Source of the DNA: Chloroflexota bacterium | GTDB taxonomy: Bacteria; Chloroflexota; UBA6077; CF-72 | Assembly (NCBI GenBank): GCA_019247135.1 | Contig: JAFAPL010000652.1 | Coordinates: 1-6,190, forward strand | Reading direction: 5' to 3' | Length of the DNA stretch: 6,190 nt | In this document: in pieces, positions 1 to 5,446 of the stretch | How the letters are laid out: the number at the start of each line of letters is the position of its first letter | Numbering within the stretch: the stretch's first letter is position 1 | Position numbers and translations under genes: made by a program | Notes under the pieces: model-generated | Seen by the model: the letters and a program-made list of their open reading frames with translations, nothing else | Database searches by the model: none | What the model was told of the DNA's origin: nothing

Positions 1-109
1 GCGTCACGCGAGGCGTCACGCGAGCCTGCGGCACACAAAGAGCGTGACACAGAGCGTCACGTGGAGGCCGAAAGCGTCACGTAGGGCGTCACGTGAGGCG
101 TCACGTGAC
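1..109. repeat. Seven-copy 12-bp repeat, consensus GCGTCACGTGAG
   Basis: Units start at 1, 13, 42, 54, 74, 86 and 98. Units 1-2 are identical (GCGTCACGCGAG). Unit 3 (GCGTGACACAGA) is degenerate. Units 4-7 begin GCGTCACGT. Pairs or triplets are directly adjacent, separated by gaps of 17 bases (25-41) and 8 bases (66-73). Several units hold the palindrome CACGTG, extending to a perfect 12-base palindrome CGTCACGTGACG at 99-110. The array touches the left edge, so it may continue outside the window. It ends about 40 bases before the -35 box of the sigma-like gene, so it may be a regulatory array or a simple tandem expansion. The same bases can be read as an Ala-Ser-Arg-rich peptide in the downstream gene's frame, but that reading is probably not translated. 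Confidence 0.8.
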
Positions 110-149
110 GAGTGTGGTGCGGCTTACAGCCAGGCTGTTGCGACCCTCA

Positions 150-178
150 CTGACCCACCCGCAACACAAGCCTACGCT
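150..178 (+). promoter_or_regulatory. Sigma-70-type promoter of the sigma-like gene
   Basis: A -35-like CTGACC (150-155) is separated by exactly 17 bases from a -10-like TACGCT (173-178). Transcription would start near 185, giving a leader of about 27 bases before the ATG at 212. This was read by eye, with no measured start site. Confidence 0.45.
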
Positions 179-197
179 GCGCCCAAGATGCTGATGC

Positions 198-203
198 GAG
201 GGA
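198..203 (+). promoter_or_regulatory. Ribosome binding site GAGGGA
   Basis: GAGGGA lies 8 bases before the ATG at 212. It favours that start over the GTG at 44 and the ATGs at 188 and 194, none of which has such a site at the right distance. It is the only clear Shine-Dalgarno sequence found at a gene start in this window. Confidence 0.5.
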
Positions 204-211
204 CCGGGCGT

Positions 212-844
212 ATGAACGGGCAATTCGAGGAGCCGCTGCAGAGCGACCTTGACCTCATCGATGGCTACGAACTGCTGAGACGCGCCATCTGCCAGCGCGA
301 CCAGCCAGCCTGGACAGCGGCCATGACACGCTATCGCGTGGTCGTCATCGCGGCAATTCGCCGCCACCCTGCCTGGGTCATCAATACCGAAAGCGAAGAC
401 TACTGGGTCAATCGCGCCTTCGAGCGCTTCTGGTGCGCGGTCACGCCGGACCGCCTGTGTTTGTTCCCGTCACTCGGCCCGCTGCTGCGGTATTTGCAGA
501 TGTGCACCCACAGCGTCGTCATCGACGAGATGCGCAGTCGACGGCGCAACCAGCACGAACTGCTCTCGGAGACCACGAACGGGCTGCCACACAACAAGGG
601 CGCCGAGGATGCGATGGTCGCCCGTCTGAGCGCGAGCGAGCTGTGGAACGCGGTCGCCTCCGAGTTGCACGACGAGCCTGAACGACTCGTGGCCAGCCTG
701 TCGCTCCTGCGCGGCATGAAGCCCGCCCAGGTGCAAGCGCTGCACCCCGAGCACTTTGTCGACGCTGCCGACGTCTATCGCGTCAAACGCAACGTGCTCG
801 AACGGCTTCGACGGAACAGCGCCGTTCGGCGCTTCCGCGACTGA
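212..844 (+). CDS. Sigma-70-like (ECF-type) RNA polymerase sigma factor
   Basis: This 210-residue protein is predicted to bind core RNA polymerase and direct it to specific promoters. Residues about 30-112 look like sigma region 2: a helical stretch, the segment ERFWCAVTPDRLCLFPSL (71-88), then YLQMCTHSVVIDEMRSRRR (94-112), which resembles the conserved core- and -10-binding helices. Residues about 140-200 look like region 4, with a helix-turn-helix and a final basic segment VYRVKRNVLERLRR (188-201). A polar linker joins the two. Length fits a two-domain ECF-type factor. I recognise the arrangement from Chloroflexota sigma-like proteins that are often annotated only as hypothetical. The frame stays open back to a GTG at 44 through the repeat array, but promoter and ribosome-site placement favour ATG 212. 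No anti-sigma gene is adjacent; the next gene downstream is convergent. The target promoters are unknown. Confidence 0.72.
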   Translation: MNGQFEEPLQSDLDLIDGYELLRRAICQRDQPAWTAAMTRYRVVVIAAIRRHPAWVINTESEDYWVNRAFERFWCAVTPDRLCLFPSLGPLLRYLQMCTHSVVIDEMRSRRRNQHELLSETTNGLPHNKGAEDAMVARLSASELWNAVASELHDEPERLVASLSLLRGMKPAQVQALHPEHFVDAADVYRVKRNVLERLRRNSAVRRFRD

Positions 845-977
845 CGTCAGGACGCGATCGCGACGACCCATCCAACGAGATCGCGCTCTTGCAGCTCGGA
901 CCCGATGCACCCGGACCCGAATCAACCCGCGCTCGCATCTGCTACATCGCCTGAGAGAGGCCTCTGCCTGTCCGCCT

Positions 978-1006
978 CCCCGCGCAACTGTTCGCGCTGC
1001 GCGAGG
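978..1006. other. Possible hairpin between convergent genes
   Basis: CGCGCA (981-986) pairs with TGCGCG (998-1003) around an 11-base loop. After one mismatch, CC (978-979) pairs with GG (1005-1006). It sits in the 169-base non-coding stretch between the sigma-like gene and the convergent small ORF. No U-tract follows on either strand, so a terminator role is uncertain. The rest of 845-1013 holds only short palindromes (841-850, 853-862, 956-965). Confidence 0.25.
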
Positions 1007-1013
1007 GCTCTGG

Positions 1014-1229
1014 CTAGCCGCCACCCCCGCGCAACTGATCCCGCAACACCTCGGCCGCTTGTCCGAATGTGCTGCCTGGCTCGAGGCCGAGAATGTCGGC
1101 GTACTCCTGCGGCAGCGGATCCGCACACCCCTCCACCTGCTTCACCAGCTCCATTGACCCTGCGTCGGGCTCGCCGTCCAGCAGCTCGAGAAACGCGTTG
1201 CGGACCGTCGCGCTGACCTGCTTCGTCAC
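1014..1229 (-). CDS. 71-residue acidic protein of unknown function, coupled to PAC2 gene
   Basis: I do not recognise a family. The protein is small and soluble-looking, with no signal peptide or membrane segment. It is acidic through its middle (LELLDGEPDAGSMELVKQVE, residues 14-33) and ends in QLRGGGG. There is one Cys (about residue 35). The GTG start overlaps the TGA stop of the PAC2-family gene in a GTGA arrangement, which implies translational coupling. Codons end mostly in G or C, as in the neighbouring genes, which supports a real gene despite its size. Sharing a transcript with the PAC2 protein suggests a partner or accessory role, but nothing in the sequence gives a specific function. 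Confidence 0.6.
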   Translation of the reverse strand: MTKQVSATVRNAFLELLDGEPDAGSMELVKQVEGCADPLPQEYADILGLEPGSTFGQAAEVLRDQLRGGGG

Positions 1230-2140
1230 TGCTGGTCGCCACGCAGACCGCGGAGGAAGTCTTCGAGGTCACGCAACACGGCCTCGCTGCTCGGCAGCTC
1301 GCCACCCGGCTCAGCTTCTTCGCGAACTGACGGGATGTCCTCGGGCTCCTCATCTTCGCGCAGCGCGTCGATGCGTTCCTTCAAGCTCGGACGTTGGCTG
1401 AGAAATTCGTCGATTTGATCGGCAAGCTCGGCGCCACCTCGTTCCAGCGCGCCAAGCGGCAGCGAGACCCCGGTCAGAGCATCGACCACTCGAAGCATCG
1501 CCGCGGCGGTCCACGGATGCACCATGCCCGGCACGTAACTTGGCGTGGACGCAGTCAGTCCCGCGCCCGGCAGACCGCGCTCAGCCGCGAGCGAGTGCAA
1601 CACCGTGGCGATGCCGGTCGGCCCCTCGTAGCGACTCATGCTGATGCGACGCTGCCGCAACGCTGCCCGGAACTGGCTATTCGTACCCCAGCCCCGCATC
1701 TGGACCCTCGCGCGATGGTGAACCGGCGCCAGGATCGCTCCGAGCGTGAGCAATGCCTGCGCTCCGAGCTGCTGGAACGCCTCAATCAGGGCGTCGGAAA
1801 ACGTGCGCCAGCGAAGGTTCGGCTCCGGGCCGACGAATAGCACGAGGTCACGCGTCGACTCCGTGCGCGCGACGTAGATCTCCGCGCGCGGCCAGGTGTG
1901 AATGCGTTGGCCCTCGGCGTTCAGCGAGGTGGTCGGACGCGTATCCGAGTACTGATAGAACTGCTCGGGATCCAGCTCGACGACCTTGCGAGCGCTGAAC
2001 TCGTCGATCACGTGCTCCAGCGCCGCCGTGCTTGCCGAGCCGGCGTTGATCCAGCCGCCGAAACCGGCCACCACGTACGGCTCACGCAGGCCCTGACTGC
2101 TCAGGTCCTCGAGAATTTGGCCAGCATCGGCGAGCGCCAC
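1226..2140 (-). CDS. PAC2 family protein (proteasome-assembly-chaperone-like)
   Basis: This 304-residue protein matches the bacterial/archaeal PAC2 family. Family signs are the N-terminal VVAGFGGWINAGSAS (23-37), GPEPNLRWRTF (104-114) followed by a helix, the strand/turn TLGAILAPVHHRARVQMRG (132-150), YEGPTGIATVLHSLA (171-185), and a conserved PSYVPGMVHPWTA block (200-212). The usual Pro-His-Thr-Arg-Pro turn appears here as VHHRARV, a small deviation. An acidic linker (about 261-280) leads to a C-terminal helical tail, LRDLEDFLRGLRG, similar to the tails of actinobacterial members. In eukaryotes PAC2 helps assemble proteasomes; the bacterial role is not established. The GTG start is the first usable one: a TGA lies in frame 11 codons upstream, and a -10 sequence lies 7 bases before it. 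It is the first gene of an operon with the 71-residue ORF. Confidence 0.88.
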   Translation of the reverse strand: MALADAGQILEDLSSQGLREPYVVAGFGGWINAGSASTAALEHVIDEFSARKVVELDPEQFYQYSDTRPTTSLNAEGQRIHTWPRAEIYVARTESTRDLVLFVGPEPNLRWRTFSDALIEAFQQLGAQALLTLGAILAPVHHRARVQMRGWGTNSQFRAALRQRRISMSRYEGPTGIATVLHSLAAERGLPGAGLTASTPSYVPGMVHPWTAAAMLRVVDALTGVSLPLGALERGGAELADQIDEFLSQRPSLKERIDALREDEEPEDIPSVREEAEPGGELPSSEAVLRDLEDFLRGLRGDQQ

Positions 2141-2147
2141 GGCCGGC

Positions 2148-2153
2148 AGTATA
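2148..2153 (-). promoter_or_regulatory. -10 element of a likely leaderless PAC2 transcript
   Basis: TATACT reads on the minus strand at 2153-2148, a near-consensus -10 in otherwise GC-rich DNA. Seven bases (GCCGGCC) separate it from the GTG at 2140, so transcription should begin at or next to the start codon. There is no Shine-Dalgarno sequence and no convincing -35 at 16-18 bases. Confidence 0.5.
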
Positions 2154-2222
2154 GGCGGCGATCTCGTCGTTCATGCGTTTGCACTGCGCGGTCAACGGCC
2201 CAGGCCATCCGAGTAAAGCGGA

Positions 2223-2228
2223 TACGAT
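2223..2228 (+). promoter_or_regulatory. -10 element of a likely leaderless methyltransferase transcript
   Basis: TACGAT is followed after exactly 7 bases by the ATG at 2236, the same geometry as the divergent PAC2 promoter. It overlaps the alternative ATG at 2227, so a transcript starting here could only use 2236. No Shine-Dalgarno or good -35 is visible. Confidence 0.42.
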
Positions 2229-2235
2229 GCCCGCG

Positions 2236-2952
2236 ATGGCTGAGCAGCCCGACACCAACGCGGCACTCTGGAAGTCCGAGGAAGTGGTCAAAGCGTTCGT
2301 CGCTCAGGGGCGCGAACGGCAGCGCGCGGAGCAGTTGGCGCTCGTCGCACGCTTGTTGCCGTTCACCCCGTCCGACACGTTTACTTTTCTCGATCTGGGC
2401 GCCGGGACGGGCGCCGCCTCACGCGCCGTGCTGGCTGAATACCCGAACGCGACGGCGCTGCTGGGGGACTTCTCGGAGCAGATGATGGCTGCGGGCCACC
2501 AGCAGATGAAGGAGTACGACGGTCGGTATCGCTACGTCGAGCTCGACATGCATGCGTCCACGTGGCCCGACGAGATTCCGGCGCGGCTGGACGCCGTCAT
2601 CTCGGCCCTCAGCATTCACCACCTGCCGGATGAACGCAAGCGCGGGATCTTCAGGCAGATCTTCGAGCGACTCGCGCCAGGCGCGTGGTATATCAACTTC
2701 GATCCGATTCGCGCGCCGAACGCGGACCTCGAGACGATGTGGCAACGCGTCAACGATCGCTACGATCCGGAGGATCCACACCGGCGCACGCACCGCACAC
2801 CGCTGGAGCAGGCGCGTTACGAGAACCACGTCCGCTACATGATCCCGCTCGCACCGCAGCTCGACTGGCTCCGCGAAGCGGGTTTCCTCAATGTCGAGGT
2901 GTTCTGGAAACGACTGGATTGGGTGATCTACGGAGGCCAGCGGCCCGCTTAG
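2236..2952 (+). CDS. Class I SAM-dependent methyltransferase
   Basis: This 238-residue protein has a Rossmann-type methyltransferase fold. Motif I is FLDLGAGTGAASRAVL (51-66), which binds S-adenosylmethionine. The acidic end of strand 2 is probably D78 in LLGDFS. VELDMH (101-106) gives the next loop, ALDAVISALSIHHLPDE-like sequence (about 118-133) is motif IV with its HH pair, and a post-motif strand follows in LAPGAWYINFD (146-156). The C-terminal WLREAGFLNVEVFWK (211-225) is the usual last-strand region. The acceptor is not readable; the family covers small molecules, lipids and quinone precursors. I chose ATG 2236 from the promoter geometry. ATG 2227 would add three residues, and an ATG at 2173 would add 21 with no support. 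It is a single gene, divergent from PAC2 and convergent with the SDR gene. Confidence 0.88.
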   Translation: MAEQPDTNAALWKSEEVVKAFVAQGRERQRAEQLALVARLLPFTPSDTFTFLDLGAGTGAASRAVLAEYPNATALLGDFSEQMMAAGHQQMKEYDGRYRYVELDMHASTWPDEIPARLDAVISALSIHHLPDERKRGIFRQIFERLAPGAWYINFDPIRAPNADLETMWQRVNDRYDPEDPHRRTHRTPLEQARYENHVRYMIPLAPQLDWLREAGFLNVEVFWKRLDWVIYGGQRPA

Positions 2953-2962
2953 GCCGCGGCCT
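2951..2962. other. Perfect 12-bp palindrome at methyltransferase stop
   Basis: AGGCCGCGGCCT overlaps the last two bases of the methyltransferase TAG stop, in the 81-base gap between convergent genes. As RNA it could form only a short stem and has no U-tract, so it is a weak terminator candidate or a protein-binding site. Nothing else stands out in 2963-3033. Confidence 0.3.
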
Positions 2963-3033
2963 CCTTCTCGAGATCGTCACTCCGGATCGGATCAATTTCG
3001 CCCCAACGATGTAGGTCGACAGGCGCAAGCCGG

Positions 3034-3780
3034 TTAGTGGAGATACTGACCGCCGTCGACGTTGATCGTCTGGCCGGTGATGAACGCGCTCAGGTCGGAC
3101 GCGAGAAAGATCACCGTTCCAACGAGGTCCGACGGCTGTTCCTCGCGTTTCAGGATCCGCGAGCCCGCACTCTGCGCCAGACGTTCAGCCGGGTAAACGG
3201 TCCGCACGACCTCGCTGGAGGTCAACCCCGGCGTGATCACGTTCACGCGCACGCCGTAGTCGCCGAGCTCGCGCGCCAGCACCCTCGTCAGGCCCCATAC
3301 AGCCGCCTTGCTGGTCACATAGTGGGCGAACCCTGTCTGGCCGCCATGGATCGTGCCCGAGGAGATGTTGATGATCGCCCCGCTCCGCTGTTCCCGGAAC
3401 ACCGGCGCGACCGCCTTGCTGCACAGCCACACACCGCGGACGTTGATCGCCATGACACGGTCCCACTCCTCCACGGGAATCGCGTCGAAGTCTTTGCGCG
3501 GCTGGATCAACTCCGTGAAGATCGCCGCATTGTTGACCAGCACGTCAACCCGACCGTACTGAGCAAGCGTGGATTCCACCATCCGCGCGACGCTCGACTC
3601 GTCCGACACATCAACATGACAGCCGATACCTCCGAGCTCGCCTGCCACGCGCTGAGCGTTCTCGGAGATGATGTCAGCAACAACCACGCGCGCGCCTTCG
3701 GCGGCGAGGCCACGACAGTACTCGGCGCCGATTCCGCGACCACCGCCCGTGACGATGGCGACCTTGTTCTCGAGCAGCAT
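3034..3780 (-). CDS. SDR family NAD-type oxidoreductase
   Basis: This 248-residue classical short-chain dehydrogenase/reductase has the cofactor motif TGGGRGIG (11-18). Asp36 ends strand 2 (VVVADI), which usually means NAD(H) rather than NADP(H). Other family marks are D57 in the adenine-site loop, NNAA (83-86), N113, the catalytic Ser141 (INISSGT), and Tyr154/Lys158 (YVTSK). PGLTSS (184-189) and a C-terminal GQTINVDGG (236-244) complete the fold. All catalytic residues are present, so it should be active, probably on an alcohol/ketone or 3-oxoacyl-type substrate that cannot be read from sequence. The ATG at 3780 fits the usual SDR N-terminus; the frame stays open upstream but runs antisense to the regulator. 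It is divergent from the XRE/MmyB gene with 49 bases between them, the usual layout of a regulator and its target. Confidence 0.92.
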   Translation of the reverse strand: MLLENKVAIVTGGGRGIGAEYCRGLAAEGARVVVADIISENAQRVAGELGGIGCHVDVSDESSVARMVESTLAQYGRVDVLVNNAAIFTELIQPRKDFDAIPVEEWDRVMAINVRGVWLCSKAVAPVFREQRSGAIINISSGTIHGGQTGFAHYVTSKAAVWGLTRVLARELGDYGVRVNVITPGLTSSEVVRTVYPAERLAQSAGSRILKREEQPSDLVGTVIFLASDLSAFITGQTINVDGGQYLH

Positions 3781-3819
3781 TACTTCGCAGGTAATCGTAT
3801 CCGGCGCGCGCTTGAAGTA
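3781..3819. promoter_or_regulatory. Candidate operator: wide inverted repeat in divergent promoter
   Basis: TACTTC (3781-3786) and GAAGTA (3814-3819) are perfect 6-base inverted arms with centres 33 bases apart, about three helical turns. One arm touches the SDR start codon and the other overlaps the regulator's -10. A dimeric XRE protein bound to both arms would cover both promoters. Arms this short can occur by chance. Confidence 0.35.
3794..3799 (-). promoter_or_regulatory. -10 element of SDR gene
   Basis: TACGAT reads on the minus strand at 3799-3794, 13 bases before the ATG at 3780. This would give a 5' leader of only about 6-7 bases. There is no Shine-Dalgarno and no clear -35. Confidence 0.35.
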
Positions 3820-3823
3820 GCGT
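3818..3823 (+). promoter_or_regulatory. -10 element of the XRE regulator, likely leaderless
   Basis: TAGCGT is followed by 6 bases (ACACAC) and then the GTG at 3830. Its first three bases are also an in-frame TAG, which fixes 3830 as the earliest possible start. There is no Shine-Dalgarno sequence. The match to TANNNT is modest. Confidence 0.33.
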
Positions 3824-3829
3824 ACACAC

Positions 3830-4639
3830 GTGAGCGTTGCAACAGACGCACGCAGACCGCAGATCGGTGGATTGCTGCGCGAGTGGCGCGAGCGCCGGCG
3901 ATTGAGCCAGCTCGACCTGGCTTTGCAGGCCGAGATCTCGACGCGCCACCTCAGCTTCGTGGAGACCGGCCGATCGCGGCCAAGTAGTGAGATGATTCTG
4001 CGGCTGACCGACCAGCTTGACGTACCCCTGCGCGAGCGCAACCGGCTCCTGCTCGCGGCTGGATACGCCCCGTTCTACGCCGAGACGGCTCTCGATTCAC
4101 CGCACATGGACGCCGTTCGGGTGGCGGTGCGGCAGGTGCTGGTCGGGCACGAACCATTCCCCGCCGTGGCGGTCGATCGAGCGTGGAACATCGTCGACGC
4201 AAATGAGAGCAGCACCAAAGTCTTCCTCGAGGGCGTCGCGCCGGATCTTCTCCAGCGACCCGTGAACGCGCTGCGAGTGGCGCTGCATCCGGACGGACTC
4301 GCCGCGCGCATCATCAATCTGGGGGAGTGGCGTGCGCACCTTCTGGGGCGTGTCCGACGCGAGCTCGCGTCGTCGGCGGACGCGCGATTGGCGGAGCTGT
4401 ACAGCGAGCTGCGCGGCTACCCGTGCGACCAGGTGGAACCGGAGCCGGATTGGCATGGCCCGGGTGGCGTGGTCGTTCCGCTGCGGATTCGATTTGCGGA
4501 GCGCGAGCTCGAGTTTTTCAGCATGGTTGCATCCTTCGGGACGCCGCGCGACATCACCGTCGACGAGCTCGCCATCGAGTCGTTCTTCCCGGCCGACCAG
4601 GACACCGCGGCAACGCTGCGGCGCGTGGCCAGCGAGTAG
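3830..4639 (+). CDS. XRE-family regulator with MmyB-like ligand-binding domain
   Basis: This 269-residue regulator has an N-terminal XRE helix-turn-helix at about 12-70 (LLREWRERRRLSQLDLALQA, then STRHLSFVETGRSRPS around the recognition helix). A C-terminal MmyB/MltR-type PAS-like domain spans about 93-265. Family marks in the latter are GHEPFPAVAVDRAWNIVDAN (106-125), the ALHPDGLAARIINLGEWRAHLL block (151-172), and the closing DELAIESFFPADQDT (245-259). Length is normal for the family. MltR of Chloroflexus aurantiacus, the structural prototype, was crystallised with a fatty acid, so a hydrophobic small ligand is plausible here. The gene diverges from the SDR and probably regulates both it and itself. 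GTG 3830 is the only start upstream of the HTH without an intervening stop. Confidence 0.9.
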   Translation: MSVATDARRPQIGGLLREWRERRRLSQLDLALQAEISTRHLSFVETGRSRPSSEMILRLTDQLDVPLRERNRLLLAAGYAPFYAETALDSPHMDAVRVAVRQVLVGHEPFPAVAVDRAWNIVDANESSTKVFLEGVAPDLLQRPVNALRVALHPDGLAARIINLGEWRAHLLGRVRRELASSADARLAELYSELRGYPCDQVEPEPDWHGPGGVVVPLRIRFAERELEFFSMVASFGTPRDITVDELAIESFFPADQDTAATLRRVASE

Positions 4640-4675
4640 CCATTTTCAGCCGGCGACATCACCCGGGCGAGTCGA

Positions 4676-5446
4676 TCAGATGCCAGGTGATTTTCGCTCG
4701 GAAAATGCACGAGCGAGTGCGGCAAAGTTGTCGGCGTTCACGCTGGCTGAACCTGCCAGGACTCCGTCGATGCGCTCATCGGCGGCGATTTCTTGCACGT
4801 TCCGAGGACTGACCTGGCCGCCATAGATGACGCGAATGCTCTCCGCAAGCTCGCCACCTTGTAGATCGCGCACCGTATCACGAACGATCCCGCACATCTC
4901 GCCAACATACGACAGAGGCGGAGGCGCGACGCGCCCCATGGTCGTCCACACCGGCTCGTAGGCCACCACGAGCGATGACGAGACCTCCGCTTCCTCGAGC
5001 GCTGACTCCAGCTGAGCAGTCAGCACATATGCGCCACTGCCTTCGTCCAGTTGATCGGCGGTCTCGCCCACACACAGGATGGGGCGCAATCCGCGCTTCA
5101 ACGCGACAAGCATCTTCTGGCGCACAATAGCGTCCTTGTCGGCGAAAAGAATGCGCCGCTCGTACTGGCCGACGAGCACGTAGTTGCAAACATCCGCCAG
5201 CATGCGCGCGGAGACCTCGCCGGTGTAGGCGCCGCCGTCTTGTGTATGAATGTTCTGCGCGCCAACGCTGATCGAGCTCTGTGCAACCATTCGCCGTACG
5301 TCTACGATCCACGGAAACGGTGGGCAGACGACCAGCTCGATAGTGTTGAGATCCGCCACGCGCGGTAACAGCGCTTGCATGAGAGTGACAGCATCAGACA
5401 GCGTCGTATTCATTTTCCAGTTGCCCACGATCAGCGGAGTACGCAC
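4676..5446 (-). CDS. tpiA: Triosephosphate isomerase homologue with altered active site
   Basis: This 256-residue TIM barrel has the normal family length (about 250). Clear TIM features are GNWKMN (8-13, with Asn9 and Lys11), GAQNIH (62-67), GAYTGEVSARML (72-83), CVGET (125-129), AYEPVW (162-167, general base Glu164) and IYGG (207-210). The expected GHSERR reads GQYERR (93-98): the electrophilic His is Gln94 and the next Ser is Tyr95. Loop 6 reads TTMGRVA (168-174) in place of the usual A-I-G-T-G-K sequence. Loop 7 GGS is GGQ (Gln211), and the loop 8 Gly pair is Gly-Ser (232-233). Ordinary isomerase activity is therefore doubtful, and the symbol marks family only. The GTG start shares its G with the TAG stop of the upstream gene, so it is probably translated by coupling. 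No gap or pgk gene is nearby in the window. Confidence 0.85.
   Translation of the reverse strand: MRTPLIVGNWKMNTTLSDAVTLMQALLPRVADLNTIELVVCPPFPWIVDVRRMVAQSSISVGAQNIHTQDGGAYTGEVSARMLADVCNYVLVGQYERRILFADKDAIVRQKMLVALKRGLRPILCVGETADQLDEGSGAYVLTAQLESALEEAEVSSSLVVAYEPVWTTMGRVAPPPLSYVGEMCGIVRDTVRDLQGGELAESIRVIYGGQVSPRNVQEIAADERIDGVLAGSASVNADNFAALARAFSERKSPGI
4694..4716. other. GC-rich hairpin overlapping a second hairpin
   Basis: TCGCTCG (4694-4700) pairs with CGAGCGA (4710-4716) across a 9-base loop. A second perfect stem, ATTTTC (4690-4695) with GAAAAT (4701-4706), shares bases, so the two cannot form together. They lie in the last codons of the TIM-like gene, 55 bases past the stop of the convergent XRE gene. 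No U-tract follows on either strand. It may help end the XRE transcript, but this is weak. Confidence 0.25.

Noticed and set aside
1..109. CRISPR array
   Set aside because: Units are only 12 bases and mostly abut; there are no uniform spacers and no cas genes.
44..211. N-terminal extension of the sigma-like protein from GTG 44
   Set aside because: It translates the repeat array into low-complexity Ser-Arg sequence and lies upstream of the predicted promoter. ATG 212 has a proper RBS and begins near the conserved domain.
470..1126. Long minus-strand frame opposite the sigma-like gene
   Set aside because: Arg/Ser/Ala-rich shadow with no recognisable domain; the plus strand has clear family motifs.
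2190..2195. TTGACC as a -35 box for the PAC2 gene
   Set aside because: It lies 36 bases from the TATACT -10, far outside the usable 16-18 range, and no alternative -10 fits it.
2951..2962. Intrinsic terminator for the methyltransferase
   Set aside because: The palindrome leaves no proper loop and is not followed by a U-tract. Kept only as a low-confidence palindrome.
3037..3987. 316-codon plus-strand frame opposite the SDR
   Set aside because: It mirrors the SDR codons, and the SDR has every catalytic motif. The large open frame is expected in GC-rich DNA.
3781..4041. 87-residue upstream extension of the SDR protein
   Set aside because: It is antisense to the XRE helix-turn-helix and has the basic, Ser-rich composition of a shadow frame. 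Classical SDRs begin at the residue encoded by 3780.
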